From contig CAMNGM010000005.1 in NCBI GenBank assembly GCA_946538425.1, positions 1-39,552 of the forward strand: a stretch of DNA of 39,552 bases, in the 5' to 3' direction. Numbering within the stretch: position 1 is the stretch's first letter; every line of letters begins with the position of its first letter. The notes under the pieces are model-generated. The model was given only the letters and a program-made list of their open reading frames with translations, did not search any database and was not told where the DNA came from. The DNA is from an uncultured Bacteroidales bacterium. GTDB taxonomy: Bacteria; Bacteroidota; Bacteroidia; Bacteroidales; UBA932. The translations under genes and the position numbers were made by a program. Below are positions 15,900 through 24,479 of the stretch, in pieces.

Positions 15900-16989
15900 A
15901 ACGTTCCGTATCGGCCTTGTCGGCAATTCTCCGCATCACCGCGAGCAGGTTCTCCCCCGCCACCTTGTCGATGTCATTTTCGGTGTAGCCGCGCCGGCGC
16001 ATCTCGTCGAAAACGAGCCCGATCCGGGACACGTTTTCCAGTCCGGCAGGCGGGACGAGGATCCCGTCGAAGTCGCTGCCGATTCCGACATGGTCGATGC
16101 CGGCGACGGACACGGCGTGGTCGATGTGGTCCACGATCTCCCGGACGCCGGGACGCCAGAGCGTCTCGAGTCTGTCCTGCATCGCTTCCCAGGCCTTCAT
16201 CCGCGCGGGGTCGGCCGGATCGGCGATGAAGGCGGCTTCCACCCGTTCGCCTTCGTCGAACAGGGCGGCATCGGCCGGGTCGGACAGGAAGCGCTCCGAC
16301 AGGAAGGCCGGATAGAAGTTGATGCCGACATAGCCGTCTTTCTCGGCGAGGGCCTGCAGCATCTCGTCGGTCAGGTTGCGCCGGTGGTTGCACAGCGCGC
16401 GGCAACAGGAATGCGTGGCGATGACCGGCGCCTCGGACAGGCGGATGCAGTCCCAGAACGTCTCGTCGGAGGCGTGGGACAGGTCGACCATCATCCCGAG
16501 CGCGTTCATCTCGGCGACCACCTGCTTCCCGAACGGGCTCAGGCCGTGCCAGCGCTTCCCTTCCGCCGCGCTGTCCGCGATGGCGTTGTCCCCGTTGTGG
16601 GTGAGCGTCACATAGCTGACGCCCAGGCGGTAGAAGGTCCGGAGCAGAGACAGTGACTGCTGGATGGGCGCCCCGTTTTCCATACCGATGAAAACGGAAA
16701 CCAGTCCGTTCCTGCCGTTCTCGGCGGCTTCCTCCGGCGAGAAGGCCAGGGCCGCATAATCCGGGTTCGCGTCGACCGCGTCATAGACGGCGGAAATCAT
16801 CTCCAGCGCATACCGCGTGGCGGCGTCCGGCGCCATCTCCGCCGGCGTGTACAGGGCAAAAAAGGAGCCGCCGACTCCCCCGCGCCTGAGTTTGGGAAAG
16901 TCGACGTGCCCGTAGCGATTGTCGATGCCGAGGTTCCGGAGCCGGATCAGCTGCGACGGGGTATCGACGTGGCTGTCAAAGATTTGCAT
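15898..16989 (-). CDS. Dipeptidase, peptidase family M19 (renal dipeptidase-like)
   Basis: 363 aa metallopeptidase that cleaves dipeptides, D- or L-, with two zinc ions. Expected ligands are visible: H7 and D9 in DSHVDT, bridging E104 in GMENGAP, H172 in VDLSHAS and H193 in IATHSCC. The GIGSDFDG motif lies near the C-terminus. No signal peptide, so cytoplasmic, possibly recycling peptidoglycan or dietary dipeptides. Its ATG shares a base with the TAA of the head-GIN gene (TAATG), so it is coupled to it as the last gene of a long operon. The substrate is not predictable. Confidence 0.92.
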   Translation of the reverse strand: MQIFDSHVDTPSQLIRLRNLGIDNRYGHVDFPKLRRGGVGGSFFALYTPAEMAPDAATRYALEMISAVYDAVDANPDYAALAFSPEEAAENGRNGLVSVFIGMENGAPIQQSLSLLRTFYRLGVSYVTLTHNGDNAIADSAAEGKRWHGLSPFGKQVVAEMNALGMMVDLSHASDETFWDCIRLSEAPVIATHSCCRALCNHRRNLTDEMLQALAEKDGYVGINFYPAFLSERFLSDPADAALFDEGERVEAAFIADPADPARMKAWEAMQDRLETLWRPGVREIVDHIDHAVSVAGIDHVGIGSDFDGILVPPAGLENVSRIGLVFDEMRRRGYTENDIDKVAGENLLAVMRRIADKADTER

Positions 16990-17996
16990 TATTTCGTTCC
17001 GTAAGGGGCCAAGGTGGACTTCACGATCTTCTCGATCTGGAACACCGGGGTCCCGCTGTAGTACAGGGCGCTGCCGCCGACCAGGTTGGCGGACACCTTC
17101 TTGGAGACGCTGACGGTCACCGTGGAAGAGTTGGAGAGATTGGCCTCGACCTCTTCCAGCGGCATCGCGAACGCATCCACGACGGAGCTCCGGGATCCCT
17201 TGACTTCCATTTCCAGGGCCTTGCCGGTCAAGGTCAGCTTGGAACTGCCCTCGGCGGTCACTTCCACCTTCTCGGTGTCGGAGGAGACGCTGACCTGGGA
17301 GGAGCCGCCCGTCGCGAGGTTCAGGCTCCGGGTGGGACCGTCGGCCACGACCACGGAGGAACCGTCGGAGGTCAGGGCCAGTTCCCGGCCCGTGAAGGAG
17401 AGTTTGAGGTTGGCGTTGTTGTCAGTGTTGACCTCGACGCCCCGGTCGGTCTTGAGATTCAGGTTGGCGACGGCGTTCTTCTTCATACTGATGCGTGCAG
17501 AGGCGGCGGCGACGGACAGATTCCGCACCTGGGACTTGCCGGCCGCCGTGAGCTCGAACTCGCTGGCGGCGAACTCCTCGACTCCGGTCAGGATGGCGTT
17601 GTCGGAAAGGGTGACGGCCTGGAGTTCGGGCGTGTAGGCCACCACCCGGAAGGTAGGCGTCAGGCCGCCTTTCCCGCGATAGAGCTTCCGCACTTCCTTC
17701 GGGACCGCCTTCTCGTCGTAGGAGACATAGAGGACCTTCGAACGGACATAGACTTCCACATAGGGGGCCAGCTCCTTGTCCACGGTCAGCCGCACGCCAT
17801 AGGCGCCGCGGGAAATGGTCACGTCAAAGTCGTCAGACACGTTGACCGCATTGAACTCGGAGACCATGATCTCCTTGTCCGTCAGCTGGGCGGAAAGGGA
17901 CTGGGCCGTAGCGCGCTGAGGGGCGAACACGAGCGCGGCAACGAAAGCGATCATTCCGATGATTGCTTTCAATGAGTTGTCTTTCAACATTTTCAT
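16989..17996 (-). CDS. Exported DUF2807 (head-GIN domain) protein
   Basis: 335 aa protein with a signal peptide (about 1-31, cleaved after AxA in RATAQS). A repetitive beta-helix-like body rich in Ser, Val, Asn and Thr follows, such as LALTSDGSSVVVADG and LTLTGKALEMEVKGS. This is the DUF2807 'putative auto-transporter adhesin, head GIN domain' family, common in Bacteroidota with no proven function. The opening block FNAVNVSDDFDVTISRG is the family hallmark. It is preceded by 11 bases after the ABC-F stop and joined to the dipeptidase by TAATG. Location is periplasm or outer surface. ATG at 17996 or the second ATG two codons later are both possible. Confidence 0.85.
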   Translation of the reverse strand: MKMLKDNSLKAIIGMIAFVAALVFAPQRATAQSLSAQLTDKEIMVSEFNAVNVSDDFDVTISRGAYGVRLTVDKELAPYVEVYVRSKVLYVSYDEKAVPKEVRKLYRGKGGLTPTFRVVAYTPELQAVTLSDNAILTGVEEFAASEFELTAAGKSQVRNLSVAAASARISMKKNAVANLNLKTDRGVEVNTDNNANLKLSFTGRELALTSDGSSVVVADGPTRSLNLATGGSSQVSVSSDTEKVEVTAEGSSKLTLTGKALEMEVKGSRSSVVDAFAMPLEEVEANLSNSSTVTVSVSKKVSANLVGGSALYYSGTPVFQIEKIVKSTLAPYGTK

Positions 17997-18007
17997 ATCA
18001 TTAACAT

Positions 18008-19933
18008 TTAGTTATCCAATTTCTCCATCTGTTCGCTCCACTCCTCGGTGAAGGCGTCCAGACTGCGCTTGTTCTCCAGGTATTCCCGGGTGAGCTCCAT
18101 CACGTCGTCCTTCGGGCCGGGCGCGGCCAGGACCTTCTCGATGGCGGCCTGCCGCTTCTCCAGTTTCCCGATCTCCTTCTCCAGGTAGTCCACCCGGTTC
18201 TGGATTTTCCGGATTTCCTTGGAGACGGTCTTCCGGGCCTGGAAGGACTCCTGCGCCTGGACCTTGCGGTCGTCCGCCGGCTTCACCTGCTGGGGCAGCC
18301 GGCGCTCCAGTTCCTGGAGACTCTCGAGTTTCCGTTTCCGGAGGAAGTCGGCCACACCGCCCAGGTGCTCCTTCACCTTCCCGTCCCGGAACTCGTACAG
18401 CTTGTCCACCAGCCCGTCCAGGAAATCACGGTCGTGTGAGACTACAATGAGTGTGCCGTCGAAGGCCTGCAGCGCCTGTTTGAGCCGGTCCTTGGAGCGG
18501 ATGTCCATATGGTTGGTAGGCTCGTCCAGGGCCAGCACGTTGTACGGCGACAGCATTAACTTGGCCATTCCGAGGCGGGCGCGTTCGCCGCCGCTGAGCA
18601 CGGACACCTTCTTGTCGATGTCCTCTCCCTTGAAGAGGAAGGCTCCAAGCAGGTCCCGAAGTTTCGTTCGGATTTCGCCCACGGCGATGCGGTCCAGGGT
18701 TCCGAACACCGTCTCGTTCCGGTCCAGGATATCCTCCTGATTCTGCGCGTAATAGCCGATATGGACGTTGTGTCCCACCTTCGCCTCGCCGGAGAAAGGT
18801 TCCAGTTCGCCCATGATGACGCGCATCAGGGTGGTCTTGCCTTCGCCGTTCCGGCCGATGAAGGCCACTTTCTCGCCGCGTTTGATCTCGATCTCCGCAT
18901 CCCGGAAGACGACCTTCTGCGGATAGCCCACGGTCAGGTCGGTACCCTTGAAGACCACGTCGCCCGAGCGCGCGGCCGGCGGGAAACGAAGGTTCAGCTT
19001 CGCATCGTCGGTCTCGTCGATCTCGATGCGGTCCAGTTTCTCCAGCGCCTTGATGCGGGACTGGACCTGGTTGGACTTGGTGGGTTTGTAGCGGAAGCGG
19101 TTGATGAAATCTTCGGTCTTCTCGATCATCCGCTGCTGGTTCTCGTAGGCGGCCGTCTGCTGGGCAAGCCGTTCCGCCCGCAGCGTAACGTACTGACTGT
19201 AGGGAACTTTATAGTCGTGGACGTGTCCGAGGAGAATCTCGACGGTCCGGGTGGTGACGTTGTCCAGGAACTTGCGGTCGTGGGAAACCAGCAGCAGCGA
19301 GCCCCGGAAGGACTTCAGGTAATCCTCGAACCATTCGATGGACTCGATGTCCAGGTGGTTCGTGGGCTCGTCCAGCAGGAGGACATCCGGATGCGCGAGC
19401 AGGACCTTGGCGAGCTCGATGCGCATATTCCAGCCCTGGCTGAACGTTTCCGTGTGGCGGTCCAGCTCTTCTTCCTTGAACCCCAGTCCGAAGAGCGTCC
19501 TTTCCGCCTGCACCCGGGGCGACTCCCCCGTTTCCAGGGCCAGCCGGTCGTTGATTTCGTTCAGCCGGTCGATCAGGCGGGCGTAGGCGGGCGATTCATA
19601 GTCGGTGCGCTCCCCCAGCTCCACATTGATCCGCTCCAGTTCCCGCTCCAGCCCGTGCAAGTGGTCGAACACCGTCATCACTTCGTCGATGACGCTCCGT
19701 CCCCGGTGATGCTCCATAATCTGGGGCAGGTAGCCCACGCGGAGGTCGGCGGGCATATCGATGTGGCCCGAAGTCGGACTCTGCTCCCCCGTGATCAGCT
19801 TCATCAGCGTGGACTTCCCGGCCCCGTTCTTGCCGACGAGGCCGATCTTGTCGCTTTCGCTGATGTGGAAGCTGATGTCGTCCAGCAGCGTGTAACTGCC
19901 GTATGCGACGGTGACGTTATTCAGCGAGATCAT
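18008..19933 (-). CDS. ABC-F family ATPase (ribosome-associated, YheS/Uup-like)
   Basis: 641 aa soluble protein with two ABC ATPase domains and no membrane segment, the layout of ABC-F translation factors. Domain 1 has Walker A GKNGAGKST (34-42), signature FSQGW (164-168) and Walker B LLLDEP (185-190). The interdomain P-site linker spans about 245-320. Domain 2 has Walker A GRNGEGKTT (360-368), signature LSGGE (446-450) and Walker B ALDEP. A charged coiled coil fills the last 90 residues (about 545-641). Members act on the ribosome E site to relieve stalling, and some give antibiotic resistance. The specific role cannot be assigned. Its start lies 17 bases inside the 3' end of tatC. Confidence 0.92.
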   Translation of the reverse strand: MISLNNVTVAYGSYTLLDDISFHISESDKIGLVGKNGAGKSTLMKLITGEQSPTSGHIDMPADLRVGYLPQIMEHHRGRSVIDEVMTVFDHLHGLERELERINVELGERTDYESPAYARLIDRLNEINDRLALETGESPRVQAERTLFGLGFKEEELDRHTETFSQGWNMRIELAKVLLAHPDVLLLDEPTNHLDIESIEWFEDYLKSFRGSLLLVSHDRKFLDNVTTRTVEILLGHVHDYKVPYSQYVTLRAERLAQQTAAYENQQRMIEKTEDFINRFRYKPTKSNQVQSRIKALEKLDRIEIDETDDAKLNLRFPPAARSGDVVFKGTDLTVGYPQKVVFRDAEIEIKRGEKVAFIGRNGEGKTTLMRVIMGELEPFSGEAKVGHNVHIGYYAQNQEDILDRNETVFGTLDRIAVGEIRTKLRDLLGAFLFKGEDIDKKVSVLSGGERARLGMAKLMLSPYNVLALDEPTNHMDIRSKDRLKQALQAFDGTLIVVSHDRDFLDGLVDKLYEFRDGKVKEHLGGVADFLRKRKLESLQELERRLPQQVKPADDRKVQAQESFQARKTVSKEIRKIQNRVDYLEKEIGKLEKRQAAIEKVLAAPGPKDDVMELTREYLENKRSLDAFTEEWSEQMEKLDN

Positions 19934-20681
19934 CTTCGGAAGGGGTTTCGGGTTTGCATACCAGGATGGAGAGTTCGTACAGCCCGTACAGCGGGATGGC
20001 CAGCACGAACATCGAGAAAGGATCGCTCGGGGTGATGAACGCGGCCAGGATCAGGATCACGACAAAGGCCGGTTTCCGGAATCCCTTCAGCTGTTGCCGA
20101 GTCAGGATGCCCAGGCTGGACAGGACCAGCACGACGGTCGGGAACTCGAACAGCAGGCCGATCAGGAACACCATCGAGGTGAACAGGGAGATGTACGAAC
20201 TCAGGGAAATGGTGTTCTGCACCGCATCGCTGACCGTATAGTTCATAAAGAACATGAGGCAAACCGGCAGGACGATGAAATACCCCACCGCGACGCCCAG
20301 GTAGAACAGGAACGAAGACATCCCGAACGCCTTCCGCACCGCTTTCTTCTCATTGTCGTAAAGGGCGGGGGCGATGAATTTCCAGATTTCCCAGATCACA
20401 TACGGGAAAGCGACGACGGCCGCCACGAGGATCGAGACCTTCAGGTGCACGAAGAACTGGGCCGACACCTCGATGTTGATCAGGGTCATCGAAAAGTCCA
20501 GTCCCAGCCACTTGTAGAGGATGAAACCGGGCGTAGTGGGCCAGAGCACGGCCTTGAAAAGCCGCTCCGGAATGGCCAGGAAGACGATGGAGACAAGGAC
20601 AATGGCGCCGATTGAGCGGAACAAAGTCCCCCTCAATACGTCGAGATGGTCCCAGAAGGACATTTCACCGTCCTGGGCCAC
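19917..20681 (-). CDS. tatC: Sec-independent (twin-arginine) translocase subunit TatC
   Basis: 254 aa inner-membrane protein with six predicted transmembrane helices. It is the receptor for folded proteins carrying twin-arginine signals. The N-terminal motif SFWDHLDVLR (8-17) and the conserved region FPYVIWEIWKFIAPAL with its Glu are typical. The end of the last helix, AAFITPSDPFSMFVLAIPLYGLYE, is strongly conserved. The start shown is GTG at 20681, overlapping the tatA stop by one base (TAGTG). An ATG six codons later at 20663 is the other candidate. It forms an operon with tatA just upstream. Confidence 0.95.
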   Translation of the reverse strand: MAQDGEMSFWDHLDVLRGTLFRSIGAIVLVSIVFLAIPERLFKAVLWPTTPGFILYKWLGLDFSMTLINIEVSAQFFVHLKVSILVAAVVAFPYVIWEIWKFIAPALYDNEKKAVRKAFGMSSFLFYLGVAVGYFIVLPVCLMFFMNYTVSDAVQNTISLSSYISLFTSMVFLIGLLFEFPTVVLVLSSLGILTRQQLKGFRKPAFVVILILAAFITPSDPFSMFVLAIPLYGLYELSILVCKPETPSEDDLAE

Positions 20682-20890
20682 TACTTCTTCGCGTCCTTGT
20701 TATAACCGTCTTCGTCGAGTTCCTTGATCTCCTTCTCCACCTCGTTCATACCCTGCTTGAAGCTCTTGACACCCTTGCCAAGACCCTTCATCAGCTCGGG
20801 AATCTTCTTGCCGCCGAACAGCAGGAGGACGACCAGGACGATCGCGACGATCTCCCAGGTTCCTAACATCAGGGGGTAAATGATCAGCAT
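20681..20890 (-). CDS. tatA: Twin-arginine translocase subunit TatA/E
   Basis: 69 aa protein with one N-terminal membrane helix (about 12-28: [19 protein letters not shown]). An FGxKKxPEL hinge and an amphipathic helix ([16 protein letters not shown]) follow, then an acidic/basic tail. It would oligomerise to form the Tat pore with TatC. The first ATG is at 20890; the ATG at 20869 (MLGTWEIV) matches the usual family start better, so the first seven residues may not be translated. It lies 1 base after the thioesterase stop and overlaps tatC. Confidence 0.93.
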   Translation of the reverse strand: MLIIYPLMLGTWEIVAIVLVVLLLFGGKKIPELMKGLGKGVKSFKQGMNEVEKEIKELDEDGYNKDAKK

Positions 20891-20891
20891 A

Positions 20892-21308
20892 TTACTTGTC
20901 TTTTAGATGGTTTTCGATGATTTCTGCCAGGATGTCGGGACAACGGACGGGCCGGAAGGTCTTCGAGTCGATGAAGCCGAGGGTCACGGCCCCGTCGGCG
21001 CAGACTTCCCCGTCCTGGTTGAGGACGGCCTGCCGGACGACCAGTTTCGCCAGGGGCGTCTTGTCGATCTCGGCGACCGCGGTCAGGACATCCCCCATCC
21101 GGGCCGGATGCTTGAAGCGGCACTCGACGGAGACGATCGGAATCATCACGCCGTACTCGTTTTCGCACCGTTCGATCGGGAATCCCCATTCCACCATCAT
21201 CGCGTTCCGGGCGATTTCGAAATAGCGGATGTAATTGGAGTGGTGGACCACCGCCATCTGGTCGGTTTCGTAGTACCGGACAGGGAAAGAGACCTCAAAA
21301 TGCGTCAT
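20892..21308 (-). CDS. Acyl-CoA thioesterase, hot-dog fold (YbgC/4HBT family)
   Basis: 138 aa protein of the 4-hydroxybenzoyl-CoA thioesterase family. The signature [22 protein letters not shown] (about 10-31) contains the catalytic Asp in ETDQM and the H-x-N-Y segment. The rest fits the single hot-dog domain ([24 protein letters not shown] strand, [10 protein letters not shown]). It hydrolyses acyl-CoA or acyl-ACP thioesters; chain preference is not visible. It lies 36 bases downstream of valS and directly upstream of tatA. Only a weak -7-like sequence precedes it, so it is probably read from the valS promoter. Confidence 0.88.
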   Translation of the reverse strand: MTHFEVSFPVRYYETDQMAVVHHSNYIRYFEIARNAMMVEWGFPIERCENEYGVMIPIVSVECRFKHPARMGDVLTAVAEIDKTPLAKLVVRQAVLNQDGEVCADGAVTLGFIDSKTFRPVRCPDILAEIIENHLKDK

Positions 21309-21344
21309 AACAAAAATGTTAGCACATTAAACAATTTTGTTTTA

Positions 21345-23993
21345 TCAGCTATTTTTCAGTGCTTTCAACTGGGACTCCAGACTTTCGATCTTGGAGAGGG
21401 AATCCGCCTCCTTCTTGCGCTCGTTCTCGATGACGGCAGCCGGGGCGTTGGCCACGAAGCGCTCGTTGGCGAGCTTTCCGCGCACGCCGGCGAGGAATTT
21501 CTGCTGGTAAGCGAGGTCCTTTTCGAGCTTCGCGATCTCTTCGGCGACATTCACCAGACCGTTCAGCGCGACGAACATTTCGTGGGTGCGGACCATGAAT
21601 CCGACGCCCTGTCCGGAACCGAAATCGGCCACGGTTTCGACCTTCACGTTGCCCATCTTCTCGATGACGGAAAGGACATCGGCCGGGAAGCCGCCCTTGA
21701 TCTTGAGGTCGAGGGTCTCCTTCGGGGCGATGTTCTTCTGGTTGCGGATGCCGCGGACGCCGTTCACGGCTTCCTCGGCGAGCTCGAAGTTCACGAGCGT
21801 ATCCGGATCGTAAGGCTTCGCGGCGGGAGCGGCGGCGTACATAATGGTCTCTCCGTCCTTCCGGTCCTCCATATTCTGCCACAGTTCCTCCGTGATGAAC
21901 GGCATCACCGGGTGGATGAGCTTCAGCAGGGCCTCGAAATAGCCCAGCGTGGCGTCGTAGGTGGCGCGGTCCACGGGCTGGCCGAAGGCCGGCTTGATGG
22001 CCTCGAGGTACCAGGCGCAGTAATCGTCCCAGAAAAGCTTGTAGATGGCCATCAGGGCGTCGGAGATGCGGAACTTGCGGTAGTGGTCCTCCACGGCGGC
22101 GACCGTTTCGCTGAGCTTCGCGTCGAACCAGCGGATCGCGGCGGCCGCGGCGGGCGTCTGGGCGACGGAGTCGTCGACGGAGAAGCCCTTCACCAGGCGG
22201 TAGGAGTTCCAGATCTTGTTGCAGAAGGCGGCGCCCTGCTTGATCTGCGCCTCATCGTAGAAGATGTCGTTGCCGGCGGACGAGCACAGGAGCATGCCGA
22301 TGCGGACGGCGTCGGCGCCGTAGGTTTCGATGAGGTCCAGCGGGTTCGGGGAATTGCCGAGGGTCTTCGACATCTTCCGGCCGATCTTGTCGCGGACGAT
22401 ACCGGTGAAGTACACGTTGGAGAACGGTTCCCGGCCCATGAACTCCTCGCCGGCCATAATCATACGGGCCACCCAGAAGAAGATGATGTCCGGGCCGGTC
22501 ACGAGGTCGCTCGTGGGATAATAATAGGAAAGGTCCTTGTTGGGCTTGTGGTCCGGATGACCGGGCATATCCGGGTCGAACACGGAGATGGGCCAGAGCC
22601 AGGAGCTGAACCAGGTGTCCAGCACGTCCTCATCCTGGCGGAGGTCTTCCGCCTTGATATCCGGGCAGATAGCCCGTGCAGCCTCAAGCGCGGCTTCCGG
22701 TGTCGCTTCCACCACGTACTGGCCGTTCGGGAGGTAGTAGGCTGGAATGCGCTGGCCCCACCAGAGCTGGCGGGAGATGCACCAGTCGTGGGCGTTCTCC
22801 ATCCAGTGGCGGTAGGTATTGACATAGCGCTCGGGGATGAACTTCGTGCGGCCGCTCTCGACCGTCTCCAGGGCGACCTTCGCCAGGGTGTCCATCTTCA
22901 GGAACCACTGGGCGGAGAGTTTGGGCTCGATGACGGCGTTCGTCCGCTCGGAGTAGCCCACCGGCGAGGTGTAGTCTTCCACCTTCACCAGGTTGCCGGC
23001 TTCCTCCAGCATCTTCACGATCTTCTTGCGGGCGACGAAGCGGTCCTCGCCGACGAGGATCTGCGCGTTCTCGTTCAGCTTGCCGTGGTCGTCGATGATC
23101 TCGAGGACCGGCAGGTTGTGGCGCAGGCCGATCTCATAGTCGTGCACGTCGTGCGCCGGGGTCACCTTCAGGCAGCCGGTACCGAAGTCCATCTCCACGT
23201 AATCGTCCTCGATCACGGGGATCTCCCGGTTGATGAGGGGGATCAGGACCTTCTTGCCGCGCAGCCAGTGGTGGCGCTCGTCGTTCGGGTTCACGCAGAT
23301 GGCGGCGTCGGCCATAATGGTCTCCGGACGGGTGGTGGCGATCACGAGGAACTGGTCCGTGGGATTGCCGTTGCCGTCGGAAATGTAGTATCGGAGGTGG
23401 TAGAAATGGCTCTGGGTGTCCTTGTGGATGACTTCGTCGTCACTCACGGCCGTGAGGGCCTCGGGGTCCCAGTTCACCATCCGGACGCCCTTGTAGATCC
23501 ACCCCTTGCGGTAGAAATGGACGAAGGTGTTGATCACCGCCTCGGAGAGGGCCGGTTCCATCGTGAAGCGGGTGCGGTCCCAGTCGCAGGAGCAGCCCAG
23601 CTTGCGGAGCTGCTGCAGGATGATCCCGCCGTGCTCCTCCTTCCATTCCCAGGCGTGCTTGAGGAACTCCTCGCGGCCGATGTCCTCCTTGGAGATGCCC
23701 ATCGCCTTGAGCTTCGCGACCACCTTGGACTCGGTGGCGATGGAAGCGTGGTCCGTGCCCGGCACCCAGCACGCGTTCTTGCCGTGCATCCGGGCGTTCC
23801 GGATGAGGACGTCGTTCAGGGTATTGTTCAGGACGTGGCCCATATGCAGGATGCCCGTCACGTTGGGTGGCGGGATCACGATGGTATAAGGTTCCTTCTC
23901 ATTGGGTTCGGAATGGAAGAACTTGTGGTCCAGCCAGTAGGCGTACCATCTGTCCTCGACTTCCGCGGCATTGTACTTCGCTGCTAATTCCAT
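21345..23993 (-). CDS. valS: Valyl-tRNA synthetase
   Basis: 882 aa class I aminoacyl-tRNA synthetase that charges tRNA-Val and edits mischarged threonine. The HIGH motif is HMGH (50-53) in PPPNVTGILHMGH, and the KMSKS motif is KMSKT (540-544). The editing domain lies between. A C-terminal coiled-coil arm (about 815-882, VNVAEEIAKLEKDLAYQQK onward) is the tRNA-binding arm typical of ValS. The start is ATG at 23993 (MELAAKYNAAEVEDRW). Sequence farther upstream in the same frame is leader with repeats, not coding. It heads a likely seven-gene operon reaching the M19 dipeptidase. Confidence 0.97.
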   Translation of the reverse strand: MELAAKYNAAEVEDRWYAYWLDHKFFHSEPNEKEPYTIVIPPPNVTGILHMGHVLNNTLNDVLIRNARMHGKNACWVPGTDHASIATESKVVAKLKAMGISKEDIGREEFLKHAWEWKEEHGGIILQQLRKLGCSCDWDRTRFTMEPALSEAVINTFVHFYRKGWIYKGVRMVNWDPEALTAVSDDEVIHKDTQSHFYHLRYYISDGNGNPTDQFLVIATTRPETIMADAAICVNPNDERHHWLRGKKVLIPLINREIPVIEDDYVEMDFGTGCLKVTPAHDVHDYEIGLRHNLPVLEIIDDHGKLNENAQILVGEDRFVARKKIVKMLEEAGNLVKVEDYTSPVGYSERTNAVIEPKLSAQWFLKMDTLAKVALETVESGRTKFIPERYVNTYRHWMENAHDWCISRQLWWGQRIPAYYLPNGQYVVEATPEAALEAARAICPDIKAEDLRQDEDVLDTWFSSWLWPISVFDPDMPGHPDHKPNKDLSYYYPTSDLVTGPDIIFFWVARMIMAGEEFMGREPFSNVYFTGIVRDKIGRKMSKTLGNSPNPLDLIETYGADAVRIGMLLCSSAGNDIFYDEAQIKQGAAFCNKIWNSYRLVKGFSVDDSVAQTPAAAAAIRWFDAKLSETVAAVEDHYRKFRISDALMAIYKLFWDDYCAWYLEAIKPAFGQPVDRATYDATLGYFEALLKLIHPVMPFITEELWQNMEDRKDGETIMYAAAPAAKPYDPDTLVNFELAEEAVNGVRGIRNQKNIAPKETLDLKIKGGFPADVLSVIEKMGNVKVETVADFGSGQGVGFMVRTHEMFVALNGLVNVAEEIAKLEKDLAYQQKFLAGVRGKLANERFVANAPAAVIENERKKEADSLSKIESLESQLKALKNS

Positions 23994-24069
23994 GGTTGTT
24001 CTCTCGGGTTGTTCTCTCGTTGTCTTTCCCGGCCGGTTCCTGAGCTTGCCGAAGGACGACCGGGAATCT
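23994..24069 (-). repeat. Tandem 13-bp repeat and REP-like hairpin in the valS leader
   Basis: GGTTGTTCTCTCG occurs twice in tandem at 23994-24006 and 24007-24019. In mRNA sense, CGAGAGAACAACC runs twice straight into the ATG. Next to it (24027-24069) lies an imperfect inverted repeat with arms TCCCGG and CCGGGA around CCTGAGCTTGCCGAAGGA, a sequence resembling dispersed intergenic elements with TTCGGCAAGCTCAGG. The whole block falls in the roughly 80-base leader between the promoter and the valS start, so it is transcribed. Confidence 0.75.
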
Positions 24070-24081
24070 CTATTAATCTTA

Positions 24082-24109
24082 CAAATGTAACGAATTTTTA
24101 TTAAATTTG
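24082..24109. promoter_or_regulatory. Divergent promoters of valS and the DUF3467 operon
   Basis: On the minus strand TACATTTG at 24082-24089 is the valS -7 box, giving a leader of about 80 bases. On the plus strand TAAATTTG at 24102-24109 serves DUF3467, kdsC and maf, with ATG 28 bases beyond it. The two boxes are only 12 bp apart, so polymerases cannot occupy both at once. Confidence 0.7.
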
Positions 24110-24137
24110 CGAAACTGAAACTGGAAAGACATAGATT

Positions 24138-24479
24138 ATGGACAATAACGCACCCAAACCCCAGCAGAACCAGCTTGCCATCGAACTGACGCCCACCACG
24201 AAGGTGTCCTACTCGAACCTCGCCATCATCTCCCATTCCCGGAGCGAGTTCGTGCTGGATTTCGCGGCCACCCTGCCCGGCTTCCCCAAGGCCCAGGTCG
24301 GCGACCGCATCATCATGACCCCCGAACACGCCAAGCGCCTGATGAACGCCCTGTTCGACAATATGTCCAAGTACGAGGCGCAGTTCGGCGTCATCGACCT
24401 GAGCGGCGGCAACAAGCCCCAGGGCGGCGCCACCTTCGACCTCAACAACTTCGGTCCCCTGGGAGGAAACAGGTCATGA
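24138..24479 (+). CDS. DUF3467 domain protein
   Basis: 113 aa small soluble protein of the DUF3467 family, widespread in Bacteroidota and of unknown function. The body is one domain: YSNLAIISHSRSEFVLDFA, then PKAQVGDRIIMTPEHAKRLMNALFDNMSKYE (described here in parts). The tail is rich in Gly and Asn and probably disordered. The last 4 bases overlap kdsC. The operon position with lipopolysaccharide and nucleotide-hygiene enzymes does not reveal a role. Confidence 0.88.
   Translation: MDNNAPKPQQNQLAIELTPTTKVSYSNLAIISHSRSEFVLDFAATLPGFPKAQVGDRIIMTPEHAKRLMNALFDNMSKYEAQFGVIDLSGGNKPQGGATFDLNNFGPLGGNRS

Noticed and set aside
20907..23987. 1026-codon open frame on the plus strand opposite valS
   Set aside because: It lies wholly antisense to valS and its downstream genes; high GC and the codon bias of the real genes remove stops on the other strand. 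It has low-complexity Val/Leu/Gly/Asp/Arg composition and no recognisable domain.
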